Positions 1 to 8,400 of a stretch of DNA of 15,353 bases are shown one piece after another. A program made the position numbers and the translations under genes. The number at the start of each line of letters is the position of its first letter. Position 1 is the stretch's first letter. This DNA comes from an uncultured Prevotella sp. (lineage in GTDB: Bacteria; Bacteroidota; Bacteroidia; Bacteroidales; Bacteroidaceae). A model generated the notes under the pieces. The model was not told where the DNA came from and made no database searches. It saw only the letters and a list, made by a program, of their open reading frames with translations. The stretch covers positions 1 through 15,353 of the forward strand of contig CAKQDG010000053.1 of NCBI GenBank assembly GCA_934219025.1, in the 5' to 3' direction.

Positions 1-256
1 CGACTATCAATATAACAGGTGCCCCATAGAAAGGGTCAGACGTAGTTCCCATCACCTCGGCATTAAGCTTCGACAACCGGTCGCGCACCGTCTTGTTCGT
101 TACCACAATAATCCTCGGCGACTGCATCCCCATGCCCGTAGGTGCATATTCGCCAGCCTTCACAATTTCGTTGATAAGTTCGTCACTCGGCATGCGTTCC
201 GGGTCGAAACCGCGCACGCTCCTTCTTGTTTCAAGAGCCTTCAGTGTTTCGTTCAT
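1..256 (-). CDS. Nitroreductase family protein (partial, 3' end outside window)
   Basis: I translated the reverse strand from the ATG at 256-254; 85 codons are visible and the gene runs off the left edge. The N-terminus reads LETRRSVRGFDPERMP, then an APTGMGMQSPRIIVVTN segment. These match the FMN-contacting RRSVR and AP(S/T)G-x-x-x-Q signatures of the nitroreductase (NfnB/NfsB-like) fold. Family members use NAD(P)H and FMN to reduce nitroaromatics, quinones or flavins in the cytoplasm; the substrate here cannot be told. A clear ribosome site, TAGGAGAAAG, sits just upstream, and its TAG is the stop codon of the preceding HxlR gene. The two genes are 11 bp apart, so translation is probably coupled. 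Family assignment is confident; specific function is not. Confidence 0.85.
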   Translation of the reverse strand, partial: MNETLKALETRRSVRGFDPERMPSDELINEIVKAGEYAPTGMGMQSPRIIVVTNKTVRDRLSKLNAEVMGTTSDPFYGAPVILIV

Positions 257-267
257 AATACTTTCTC

Positions 268-633
268 CTATTTGTTTTTGTTCCTGTCGTTGATAATGTC
301 AGCCATATTCTCCGAAGCCCAGCCGATAAGGGCGTTTGTGATGGGTATGAGCGACATGCTGCGCTCCGTAAGCCTGTATTCCACTCTTGGCGGAACCTCG
401 GCATACACCTGTCGGCTTACGTATCCGTCGGTTTCCAGGGTGCGCAGCGTACTGGTCAGCATCTTCTGCGAGATGTCGGGGATGAGCCTTCGCAGTTCAT
501 TGAAACGCATCGGTTCCTTTTCGTTTCGGTTTAGCGTATACATCACGAGCAGCGACCATTTGTCGCATATCCTTGCCAGCACGTTGCGTATCGGGCAGTC
601 GGTGAATACCGTTTCCTTTATAGCTTTGGTCAT
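268..633 (-). CDS. HxlR-family (MarR-like winged-helix) transcriptional regulator
   Basis: A 121-residue protein of normal HxlR length. Landmarks are CPIRNVLARICDKWSLLVMY (residues 13-32, the HxlR entry helix), MRFNELRRLIPDISQKMLTS (42-61, recognition region) and the wing strand SRQVYAEVPPRVEYRLTE. Cys13 lies just before the first DNA-binding helices, where redox-sensing HxlR proteins such as YodB and HypR carry their reactive cysteine; a second cysteine is at 23. Those regulators control nitroreductases or quinone reductases, and here a nitroreductase follows 11 bp downstream. I infer an autoregulated thiol- or electrophile-responsive operon. The ATG at 633-631 gives a leader of roughly 25-30 nt from the promoter at 666-697; no Shine-Dalgarno is visible. 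Confidence 0.92.
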   Translation of the reverse strand: MTKAIKETVFTDCPIRNVLARICDKWSLLVMYTLNRNEKEPMRFNELRRLIPDISQKMLTSTLRTLETDGYVSRQVYAEVPPRVEYRLTERSMSLIPITNALIGWASENMADIINDRNKNK

Positions 634-665
634 TATCTAAATGCTTTATAATCAATATTAGGCTA

Positions 666-697
666 CAAAAGTAACCATTAGCTCTGAAAAAGACAAA
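666..697 (-). promoter_or_regulatory. Bacteroidota-type promoter of the HxlR-nitroreductase operon
   Basis: On the minus strand a TTTG box (697-694) is followed by exactly 20 bp and then TACTTTTG (673-666). This fits the TTTG-N19-21-TAnnTTTG consensus of the Bacteroidota housekeeping sigma factor. Transcription should start near 660, about 27 nt ahead of the HxlR ATG. Confidence 0.7.
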
Positions 698-775
698 CAA
701 GACAGAGTTAATGTTGGTTAATCCTTTTATTGTTGTGTTGCAGAAAAGTTTTGCAGGTCAATTTCATTTCACTAT

Positions 776-830
776 AAAAATCCCTCTCTATACTCCACAA
801 TATAAATATATTGATGGGGTAGGAGAGGGA
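776..830 (-). terminator. Intrinsic terminator of the secreted-protein cluster
   Basis: Read on the minus strand, an 8-bp stem (arms at 830-823 and 788-781) continues through a second paired segment (TACCCCA with TGGAGTA, one mismatch) and a CAATAT/ATATTG top with an ATTT loop. TTTTTATAG follows directly (780-772). It lies about 23 bp after the stop codon of the M6 protease gene and separates the cluster from the HxlR promoter. The plus-strand reading has no T-tract, so it is one-directional. Confidence 0.85.
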
Positions 831-853
831 GGAATATAAAAAGAGAAAAACTA

Positions 854-3592
854 TTAGCGAACGACAAATTTCTTTCCGCCTATGATGTATATACCCATAG
901 GCATATTGTCAGGCAAATGCCCCTTGCCGGAAACTGTTGCGATGCGTCTTCCAGTCAGGTCATACACCTCCTTGGACTTTTCGGAAAGCTTAAGGCCATT
1001 TTCCGCAGTTTCAATACCGCTCGTTGTATCCACATTGACGGTGTTTGAAACTTGAGACAGACGTGTGCCCATACGAGCCTGAACAGTGTAGGCATATTTC
1101 TTTTCCGGATCCAACTGACCAAAAGTATATCTGCAAGTATTGCTTTCTGTGGCAGCGACAGTTGCAGAACTCTCGGCATGGTACAGGTCGTAAAAATAGC
1201 CCAGGTATACATCGTCAAGGAATACATAGCCGTTTTTCACGTCAATGTCGCGTGTAAGAACCAGTCTGATGCTATCGGCATTGTCGATGTTTATATCCTC
1301 CTGAAGGCTGCGCGGGCGGTCGGCGTTCATAGTCCACACCGATGTCCACTTTCCGTCTTTATACATGTCAAGACTGAGAATGATTCCAGTCTTGCTGGCG
1401 CGATGCCAAAACTTCACGCTGCTTATCTTATAGTCTGGAACACAAGCTACCAGCATTGCACTGTCTGAAGCAAGGCGTACCGACGGAGAGCTTTCTCCAT
1501 AATAAGTGCTGTATGCCGAACGCTGTTCAGACAGTTTCCATCCCTTAGGCAAATTACTGTCGTTAGCCGTATAGGTGTCGAATCCTGTGCCATATGTACC
1601 CGCGCCGTCGTTAGTACGTGTAAGCAAGTTTACTATGTAGCTGTCGGCATCCTTTACGGGTTGCCATAGGGCAGTGAAGCCTGTACCGTTATATCCCTCG
1701 CAGGGTAGGGCTATGGGGATAGTCTCTTCTATCTGCCTTGTAGTGGTGGAGAAGGCTACATACACCGTGTCCGAGCTCAAGGAATTTACTGTGCTTACCA
1801 CTTTCGCAGTATATCCTGTTTCCGGTTGCAAACCAGTCACTTCATACGAACCTTCAGCTTGAGCCTTCGTCTGTGCGATAACTTCGTCTCCGTGACAAAC
1901 ACACACGGAATATCCGTTTGCAATGTCGACTTCTTTCCATTTGACACAGGCTTTTGTACCTGTGATGTCGGTTACTTCCACACTCGGCGACTGAAGTTTA
2001 TACCCGGAGTTGCTGAGGATAAACTGTGATGTCTCGTCTGCCTTTTCCTGTAGCCACGCAAAGCCAAACACTTTGCTGTTGTCCCACGACCAGAAATCAT
2101 ATGTCGTAACGTTCTTGTTTCCAGGGAAAGGGTCATTTGGAGAACCGGCAACAGTGGGAATGTTGCTTGCCTCAACAATATCCACCCTTTGGTGATTCTG
2201 GACGGCATTAACAGCATTTTTGTCCCATACAGCCTGATCTTCGTCGATATGCCATACAAGAAGTCCGTGACCGGGCAAATATGTATCCCAGCCTTTTTGC
2301 TGACGGTTTTCGATGATATAGTATTCAGAGTCTTTGTCTGCCACAGATATGCGATAAGCCTCTCCCGTGTCCTCATAAGGTGCAGTGTTGATTATCCCGC
2401 TTGCCGTGGCATTGAGTTCTGTCAGCGAAGACCATCCCAAAGAACAGCGTTCGAAAGCCGAGAATGTTGGCGGACAATTTTGCTGGTTGTTATAAGAGCC
2501 GGAAGCCATTACATCCCACATGCCGGGTTGGTTTGTCAGTGAACTTGAACTCGTGTTGTAATGGTCGGCAAGTCCAAGTACATGACCGAACTCGTGTACG
2601 AATGTTCCTATTCCCACTGGCTTGTCTGTCTGTCCGTTGAGTTCCTGCGACACAGTATAACGGTCTACGGTTACTCCGTCCACCTTGAATGTCTGGTCTG
2701 TCCTGTTTACAGACGACAGGTTGCCGCTGTGGGGCCATATTGTATTGCTGTCCTGACTGTCAGCCTGTCCGTATCCGGCATAGATGCAATATACATTGTC
2801 CACTACACCGTCCCCGTCGGTATCAAACAGCGAGAAGTCTACATCGTACTGGCTGTTTACCAATGGCACAGCTTCTTGTATCAGTTTGTAAGTGTCGGAT
2901 GTACCCTGGTTGCCTCCGGCATAGTCGCTGTAGTTTCCTTTTAATGTTACAGGACCATACACTTTGAACTGCGGGTCGTACAGATAGTTAGAGCCATAGC
3001 GGTAGAAGTCATACACCGAACCTTTTGCACCGTTCTCGCAGAAACCTTCCTGATGAAAGAATTTGTCGTAGTATTCCACAGGGTCAGTTCCTGTGGAGAA
3101 TTTCTTGTTGGCAAATTGCACAAGTATGACAAGCACATCATGCTTGCCTGTTGTAGGTACATCGCTGATGCGCATCCCCATTGCCATTGCTTTGCGGGAT
3201 GCTGTATGGCTAATGCCCTCGCTTTCACGTGCCTTGCGCCAATCGGCAGAGAACTGTGTCATAATAATATTTTTGTCAACTGCCGCCAAAAACTCTTGTG
3301 TTGCAACATTACGATTTTCAGGATCTGTTGCAATGATTCCGCTTGACACCATTTTGCCGCCTCTGATCGAGGCATATTCGTAGTTGCCCGACTTGCTGTT
3401 GAAAAGCAGTGGATACCCGTCTTCGGTCAGAGTAATATGGCTGTATTCATCGCCAATGCGCTGTATCACAATCTCTGTGCCGTCAGCTTGTCGTGCTTTC
3501 ATCTTGCCGGGATATGCCGGTATTGCAGAGGCATTTGAAACCGACAGTGCCAAGAGAAATGCGAAGAATGTCTTTCTGAAAATGTTACGCAT
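854..3592 (-). CDS. Secreted M6-family (immune inhibitor A-like) zinc metalloprotease with FN3 domains
   Basis: A 912-residue secreted protease. Residues 1-23 are a signal peptide ending NASA. A propeptide-like N-terminal region covers about 24-150. The M6 catalytic domain spans about 150-520: a Ca-type DTDGDGVVD loop at 257-265, the zinc motif HEFGHVLGLAD at 333-343 (catalytic Glu334) and a Met-turn-like segment MWDVMASG at 358-365. An FN3 domain covers about 533-618. A second FN3 region (about 626-855) appears split by a jelly-roll-like insert. The last 40 residues (VYDLTGRR ... GIYIIGGKKFVVR) resemble a short T9SS type-A sorting tail. The active site looks intact. The gene starts 17 bp after the Omp28-like gene and shares its terminator, so it is the last gene of the cluster. 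M6 enzymes degrade extracellular proteins; the natural substrate here is unknown. Confidence 0.92.
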   Translation of the reverse strand: MRNIFRKTFFAFLLALSVSNASAIPAYPGKMKARQADGTEIVIQRIGDEYSHITLTEDGYPLLFNSKSGNYEYASIRGGKMVSSGIIATDPENRNVATQEFLAAVDKNIIMTQFSADWRKARESEGISHTASRKAMAMGMRISDVPTTGKHDVLVILVQFANKKFSTGTDPVEYYDKFFHQEGFCENGAKGSVYDFYRYGSNYLYDPQFKVYGPVTLKGNYSDYAGGNQGTSDTYKLIQEAVPLVNSQYDVDFSLFDTDGDGVVDNVYCIYAGYGQADSQDSNTIWPHSGNLSSVNRTDQTFKVDGVTVDRYTVSQELNGQTDKPVGIGTFVHEFGHVLGLADHYNTSSSSLTNQPGMWDVMASGSYNNQQNCPPTFSAFERCSLGWSSLTELNATASGIINTAPYEDTGEAYRISVADKDSEYYIIENRQQKGWDTYLPGHGLLVWHIDEDQAVWDKNAVNAVQNHQRVDIVEASNIPTVAGSPNDPFPGNKNVTTYDFWSWDNSKVFGFAWLQEKADETSQFILSNSGYKLQSPSVEVTDITGTKACVKWKEVDIANGYSVCVCHGDEVIAQTKAQAEGSYEVTGLQPETGYTAKVVSTVNSLSSDTVYVAFSTTTRQIEETIPIALPCEGYNGTGFTALWQPVKDADSYIVNLLTRTNDGAGTYGTGFDTYTANDSNLPKGWKLSEQRSAYSTYYGESSPSVRLASDSAMLVACVPDYKISSVKFWHRASKTGIILSLDMYKDGKWTSVWTMNADRPRSLQEDINIDNADSIRLVLTRDIDVKNGYVFLDDVYLGYFYDLYHAESSATVAATESNTCRYTFGQLDPEKKYAYTVQARMGTRLSQVSNTVNVDTTSGIETAENGLKLSEKSKEVYDLTGRRIATVSGKGHLPDNMPMGIYIIGGKKFVVR

Positions 3593-3609
3593 ATTATTGT
3601 AATTTTTTG

Positions 3610-5346
3610 TTATTCATAAACCTTGCGTACGGTTCCGTTGCTGAAGAGCAAGATATTTAATCCCGGCTGCTTGTGTGTCAGACGCATGCCATTTGCATTA
3701 TAGATGGCTTTCACCGTAGCATTGGCAGAGTCATTTACTGAAGCAATTGATGTCGTGATGTCATCATGGCCTTCCAGACTTACACTTGCAGCGTTGTACA
3801 CATCACAGTTGTTTGGTGTAGACCTGTCATAGTTGTTGACAAAGGCAACAACTTCCATATTTTTTGTATTCCAACTCTTGTCCACCGTAACCTTGTATGT
3901 GGCATAAGTATAGTCATCGTCAGAAAGTGAAACGCTTTCGCCTTTCTCGTCGGTAACAAATAACCTGTTCACATTGTTGTGCTCATAGTTCTTGTCTGTA
4001 GAACCGGATTGTTCCCCGTGCAGTCCGTTTTCTGTCAAGTAAATATTGAGCACGGGATTACTGCCCAAATACATTCCCTCAACTTTTTTCATGCCTACCT
4101 GAATAGTAAGTTCCCTTGTTGAGGAATTGTAGTAGCGCTTGACATTTAAGTATAATGGAGAAGATTTTGCCTGTCTGTCGTGCAACATAGCCTTGATGAG
4201 AACTGATGCAGGAGTTAAAAATACTGGACTTGGTTTGTTTCCGGATGTTGACAAGCCGATGTCTTCACCCCAGTAGTGACGGTCAATCATAAGTCCTGGT
4301 GCAAATGTAGCTGAACCGTCATTGAAGAACCAGGTCAGTTCGGAACTTCCTGGAGCGGTAAAATCATCGGTGCCATATCCCCAGTGGTGCGCCACTTCAA
4401 CGTAGTTAGTCTCGTCTTTCAGAGCTTCAGCCAGTCGTTCATGTCCTCCAGGACAATTAATGCAGTCTTGACCGGTGAATACTTCCAATAGAACATTTCT
4501 TTCCACAATTTCTCTAACCACATTAAGAGGGCTTACGACAGTATTGTTAAACGCATACTCGTCAGCAACCCCGCCTAAAGAAACAAGTTGGATTTTCGTT
4601 TTATAGAGTCCTATTTTATCAACTCCGTCAATTGGCAAGGAGAATGTTCCTGTTTCTCCAGGAAGTACATCTGCCACAACGGCATCGGCTTCTTGTGCTC
4701 CGTTGCCAAAGTCATAGCTCATGCGTGCAGATGAGAGTGTCTGGTTGGTATTGTTTCGGATAAGTCCTGTAAAAGCAAACGGCTTGTCAATGCCTACCGA
4801 AAGGGAATCTACAGAAAGCAAGGCACCGTCGGCATGTGTATAGCTATCGCCGTCAATAAGCAGTTCGATACAGATTGGTCTATAGCTTTGGGCAGCACGG
4901 TCTTGCCATTTGCCGTTTGTATATGCAAAACAACTGTTTGGCGTGACGTTGCCAGACACACATGGGGTTACTCCAGATGGCGTTTCGAAACCGACATACA
5001 GGTCTTCTGCCGGGTATGTCATACTTTTGTCGAAATAAATGTCATTCCATCCCTGATAGAGCGAAGTAGAATTGAATGTCATCATATTCTTGCCGTCAAT
5101 CTTGCTGCGGATGAAAATCCTGGTGCCGTTGGCCACGTCGCCGGCAACCCCTATTCTTACGCCTATAATCGTTGCCCCCTGATACATCGGAAATTCGTCG
5201 GCCGGAAACAAAGCCGCCACCTGCGATGTGCCGTCGAGTGTCCTTTCTGCCGTTCCGCCGTCGCAATATCCAAGGGAAATGTTGTCTGCATCTATTGTCA
5301 GTCCGCCCGACAGTAATAGAAGCAGTGATAGTATTGTTTTTCTCAT
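3610..5346 (-). CDS. Secreted Omp28-related protein with CxxC motif
   Basis: 578 residues with a hydrophobic signal peptide (about 1-20). Residues 22-166 form a beta-rich region resembling the repeated modules of the giant upstream protein: compare PAEDLYVGF here with PTKDLVFGY there. Residues 175-275 look like an Ig/CARDB-type sandwich (IRNNTNQTLSSARMSYDFG). From about 284, NVLLEVFTGQDCINCPGG is the hallmark of the Omp28-related family, a thioredoxin-like domain with Cys295 and Cys298. The C-terminus (AIYNANGMRL ... SNGTVRKVYE) resembles a degenerate T9SS-type tail. The CxxC could act in thiol exchange at the cell surface, but family function is poorly defined and this is inference. It lies between the giant protein gene (79 bp away) and the protease gene (17 bp away), same strand. 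Confidence 0.82.
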   Translation of the reverse strand: MRKTILSLLLLLSGGLTIDADNISLGYCDGGTAERTLDGTSQVAALFPADEFPMYQGATIIGVRIGVAGDVANGTRIFIRSKIDGKNMMTFNSTSLYQGWNDIYFDKSMTYPAEDLYVGFETPSGVTPCVSGNVTPNSCFAYTNGKWQDRAAQSYRPICIELLIDGDSYTHADGALLSVDSLSVGIDKPFAFTGLIRNNTNQTLSSARMSYDFGNGAQEADAVVADVLPGETGTFSLPIDGVDKIGLYKTKIQLVSLGGVADEYAFNNTVVSPLNVVREIVERNVLLEVFTGQDCINCPGGHERLAEALKDETNYVEVAHHWGYGTDDFTAPGSSELTWFFNDGSATFAPGLMIDRHYWGEDIGLSTSGNKPSPVFLTPASVLIKAMLHDRQAKSSPLYLNVKRYYNSSTRELTIQVGMKKVEGMYLGSNPVLNIYLTENGLHGEQSGSTDKNYEHNNVNRLFVTDEKGESVSLSDDDYTYATYKVTVDKSWNTKNMEVVAFVNNYDRSTPNNCDVYNAASVSLEGHDDITTSIASVNDSANATVKAIYNANGMRLTHKQPGLNILLFSNGTVRKVYE

Positions 5347-5365
5347 TTTTTATATTTCTAAAGTT

Positions 5366-5402
5366 AAAAGGAGGTCATGCCTCAATAACGAGACATGCCT
5401 CC
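5366..5402 (-). terminator. Intercistronic hairpin with short T-tract (partial terminator or attenuator)
   Basis: The stem is formed by GGAGG/CCTCC (5370-5374 with 5398-5402), a one-base bulge, CATG/CATG (5376-5379 with 5394-5397), one mismatch and CTC/GAG, closing a six-base AATAAC loop. On the minus strand TTTTAACTTT follows directly. It sits between the stop of the giant gene (5426) and the start of the Omp28 gene (5346), the geometry of a leaky terminator or mRNA-stabilising stem. I see no convincing promoter between it and the Omp28 start, so read-through is likely. Confidence 0.6.
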
Positions 5403-5425
5403 GATTTAATGTTAAAAGTATTCTT

Positions 5426-8400
5426 TTACTTGCTTGTCAGTTTGCCCTTGTAGTCGATGTCGTTTCCTTTTATGCAGAAAATATACACATCGTCATTACC
5501 TTGCAGACAAACAGTGTTTGCTCCTGGTGTCAAGACTGCATTGTATAGCAACTGACCTGCGGCATTTGCCACTGTCATGCGACAGGTTTCAGATACCGTT
5601 ACATTGAAATTGCCATCAGTAGTCTGGTTGATAACAACATCTTTGCTTTCGGCAGTACAGATGTCGCTTGTTCCGTCAGGAGCGAGTATATTTGAATATT
5701 CTGCTTCAGAGTTGCCGCTTGCATAGATGGTCTCAACAGCCCAACGGTAGTTCTGGTTCTTCTTGTCAAGATTTCCCCAACCGTTGTCCGTATAAGTTGT
5801 CTCAGAAGCTGAAGTCGAAGCCAATTTGGTCCATGCCGATGGATTGTTCTCCTGTCCGCATGCAAGGCGATAGACCTGATAGCCCTTTACCGCTACGGCT
5901 GAAGCTCGAAGTGGAGTATGGTTAGCTGCTGGAGCCTTCACGTTTGCAGAGCGTGTCATCTTCAATCCTTTCAGACTGTTGCCTCGCGGTTCGGAAGCTG
6001 CAAGTGCAGGTGCTTTTTCCGGAGCTTCGCCATCGATAGCCTCACAGTAAGTGTGGATTAGGTTGTTGTAGTCGAAGCTTGAAGCTGCACTGTGTACCTG
6101 TGTCCAGCCTTGACCGAAGTTTGCCCAATCGCCTTTGCCTTTGACACAAGGACCATTGTCAATACCAAATACACTGCCTGAACCTACGAAGGTATAGCCT
6201 AAGAGCAGAGTTTCATCGCCTGATATATAATAAGGAGAATTGAACTCAACCTCGTTCCACTGGTTCATCTTCACGTCTTCAGCCTTCTGACTTGCCACTT
6301 CCTCAAAGTTGTCTTCGTCAATCTGGCGCCATACCTTTACTGTCCATTTTGCTCCTGCGCTTACAGGAGAATCTGAGTAGTAGGTAGGGAAGAATGAAAT
6401 CTTCTTCACATAGAGTTCCTTCATACCTTTGGCAATCTGGTCTTCTGGAGTATAGAGCTGAGCTATAGAGCCAGAACCTGTAGACGAACCGTAACCAGCA
6501 TAGGCAGTGCCGTTGTCCCAGTAAGCCCATCCCTGGCGCGGAGCGTAGCTGCCCGGTGTGCGCCATGTAACCTTTACGTTGCTATTGTCGGCAGCAGACT
6601 TGGCCTGAACCATTACCGGCGAGAGCTTGGTTTCAGCAAGCTGCAAGTTAAAGGTAATCTTCGACTCGTCGAAATCTTTAGTTACGGAGAGTGTGTCATA
6701 TCCTTCTTTTGCAACTGTAATTTCATAAGCTTTCCCCTTTGTAATCTCCGGGATTATAGCCATGCCGTCATCGCCAACCTTGCCGGTATACAGCTTGTCT
6801 GTTGCATATACTGTTACGGTTGCTCCTGCTGCATCAAGTCCGTTGTTTGTCGTAACCTGGAATGTGGCAAGTGATACTTTGCCCTTAGGCAGAGTCTTGC
6901 TGAATGTCGGTTCAGAAGCCACGTTGCCGAAGTATATAGACTTCGCTGCATACTTGTAGTCTGCATCAGCAATTTGTTCCCATGTCTTGTCTGTATAAGA
7001 CTGCTCTGACAGAGCATCCTTTGTAACGAGAGTCCAGTTTTCTTCACTGTTGTTGTCATTGCTCTTAAGTCTGTAGAGTTGGTAAGTAACAGCGCTATGG
7101 TCTTCCTTCGTGCGGTCTGGCACTGTGGTAAGATGTGCCGAAATCTCAAAGTTTATGCCATATGCAAGACTATACCATGTATAGCTGTTTGATTGGTATG
7201 TATAGCCATACATCATTCCACCGCCCTTTGTCAGCGGTCCGTCGTCAACGCCAAATGGATATTTGTCGGATTCCGGTGTTACCTCATATGCGATATAGTA
7301 TGATTTTGAAGGATCAAGTTTAACCGGACTGTCAAGTGCTACGCTAACCCAGCGGTCACCCTTTTCCACGTCAACATCCTTGTTCCATACTACAACCTCC
7401 TGACCATCCAAGCCGGACCATAGCTGAACATTGTATGTCAGGTCGGCACCGGCACGGAAGCTGATGCTGTCGATATAGAAGTTTGTATAGTCGTAAGCCT
7501 TCAGGTCGTCAGCATCGAAGTGTGCACCGACGAGTATCGGATCTTCCGATTTGAACGAGATGTTTTGAGAGTGTTCGTGGCATTTGATAAGTTTATCGGT
7601 GAAAGCCGAAGACGGAGCATCCCATGCAAGACGCGCCTCGTTGATATAGTCCGTGGCATCAAGCTGCGGAACTGGTGTTGCGGCAAAATCTACGTTAGCC
7701 GTAAGTTCCTGACTATTCTCGTTAATCTGCACAGCTTCAGCATAACGCTTGTAGTATGGCTTGAGAACCTGGAGCGTGTATTGACCGAAGTGAACGTTGC
7801 TGAATGTAACCTTTCCGTCAGTGCCGGCATTCTGCGTCATCGTACCCTCATTGTTGTAGAGTTTCGCTTCTGCACCTTCGGCATTACCCTTGTCTGTTGC
7901 TATTGTAACATTTACAGTAGCATAGCGTCCCTTGTCTACACCGTCAGAGAAAGTAGGCTCTGATTCAACTTCGCTGCCTCGCTTTGGAGTTCCGTATGTG
8001 GCACGCACGGCAAATCGGTATGGTTTGTTTTCGACTGCATCCCACTTTTCGTCGGTGAAGTCTGTTGCTGTAACCGTCTCGCTGTTCAGTTTTGTCCATT
8101 TTTCAGCAGAGTTTTCCTGACCGCATTCCAGACGATAGATGTTATAGCCCAAAGGCTTTTTGCGTACAGGAGCTTTTGCCGGTGCACTTATTGCGGCAAC
8201 AGTCTTAGGCAACATTTTTACCTGATAGTCTACAACGGCAGTAGATTCATCTTTCTGAGTTACAGGAATAATACTTGAAGTTACCTTGGTATTAGTTGTC
8301 ATAGCCATTCTGATTGCTTTCAGTTCAGCAAGAGCGTTAAGCTTGTTGCTGCTCTCAGAAGAAGCCCATTCAACAGGAGCAGAATTTGTATTACTGCCGA

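Noticed and set aside
272..640. 122-codon open frame on the plus strand opposite the HxlR gene
   Set aside because: It covers nearly the same span as a clear HxlR gene in reverse and has no domain of its own.
854..3592. Gingipain- or interpain-type cysteine protease
   Set aside because: The catalytic motif is HEFGH with a following GLAD and a Met-turn-like segment, a zinc metalloprotease of the M6 type; no Cys-His dyad signature was seen.
4834..5316. 160-codon open frame on the plus strand
   Set aside because: Antisense shadow of the Omp28-like gene; no recognisable domain and no start signals.
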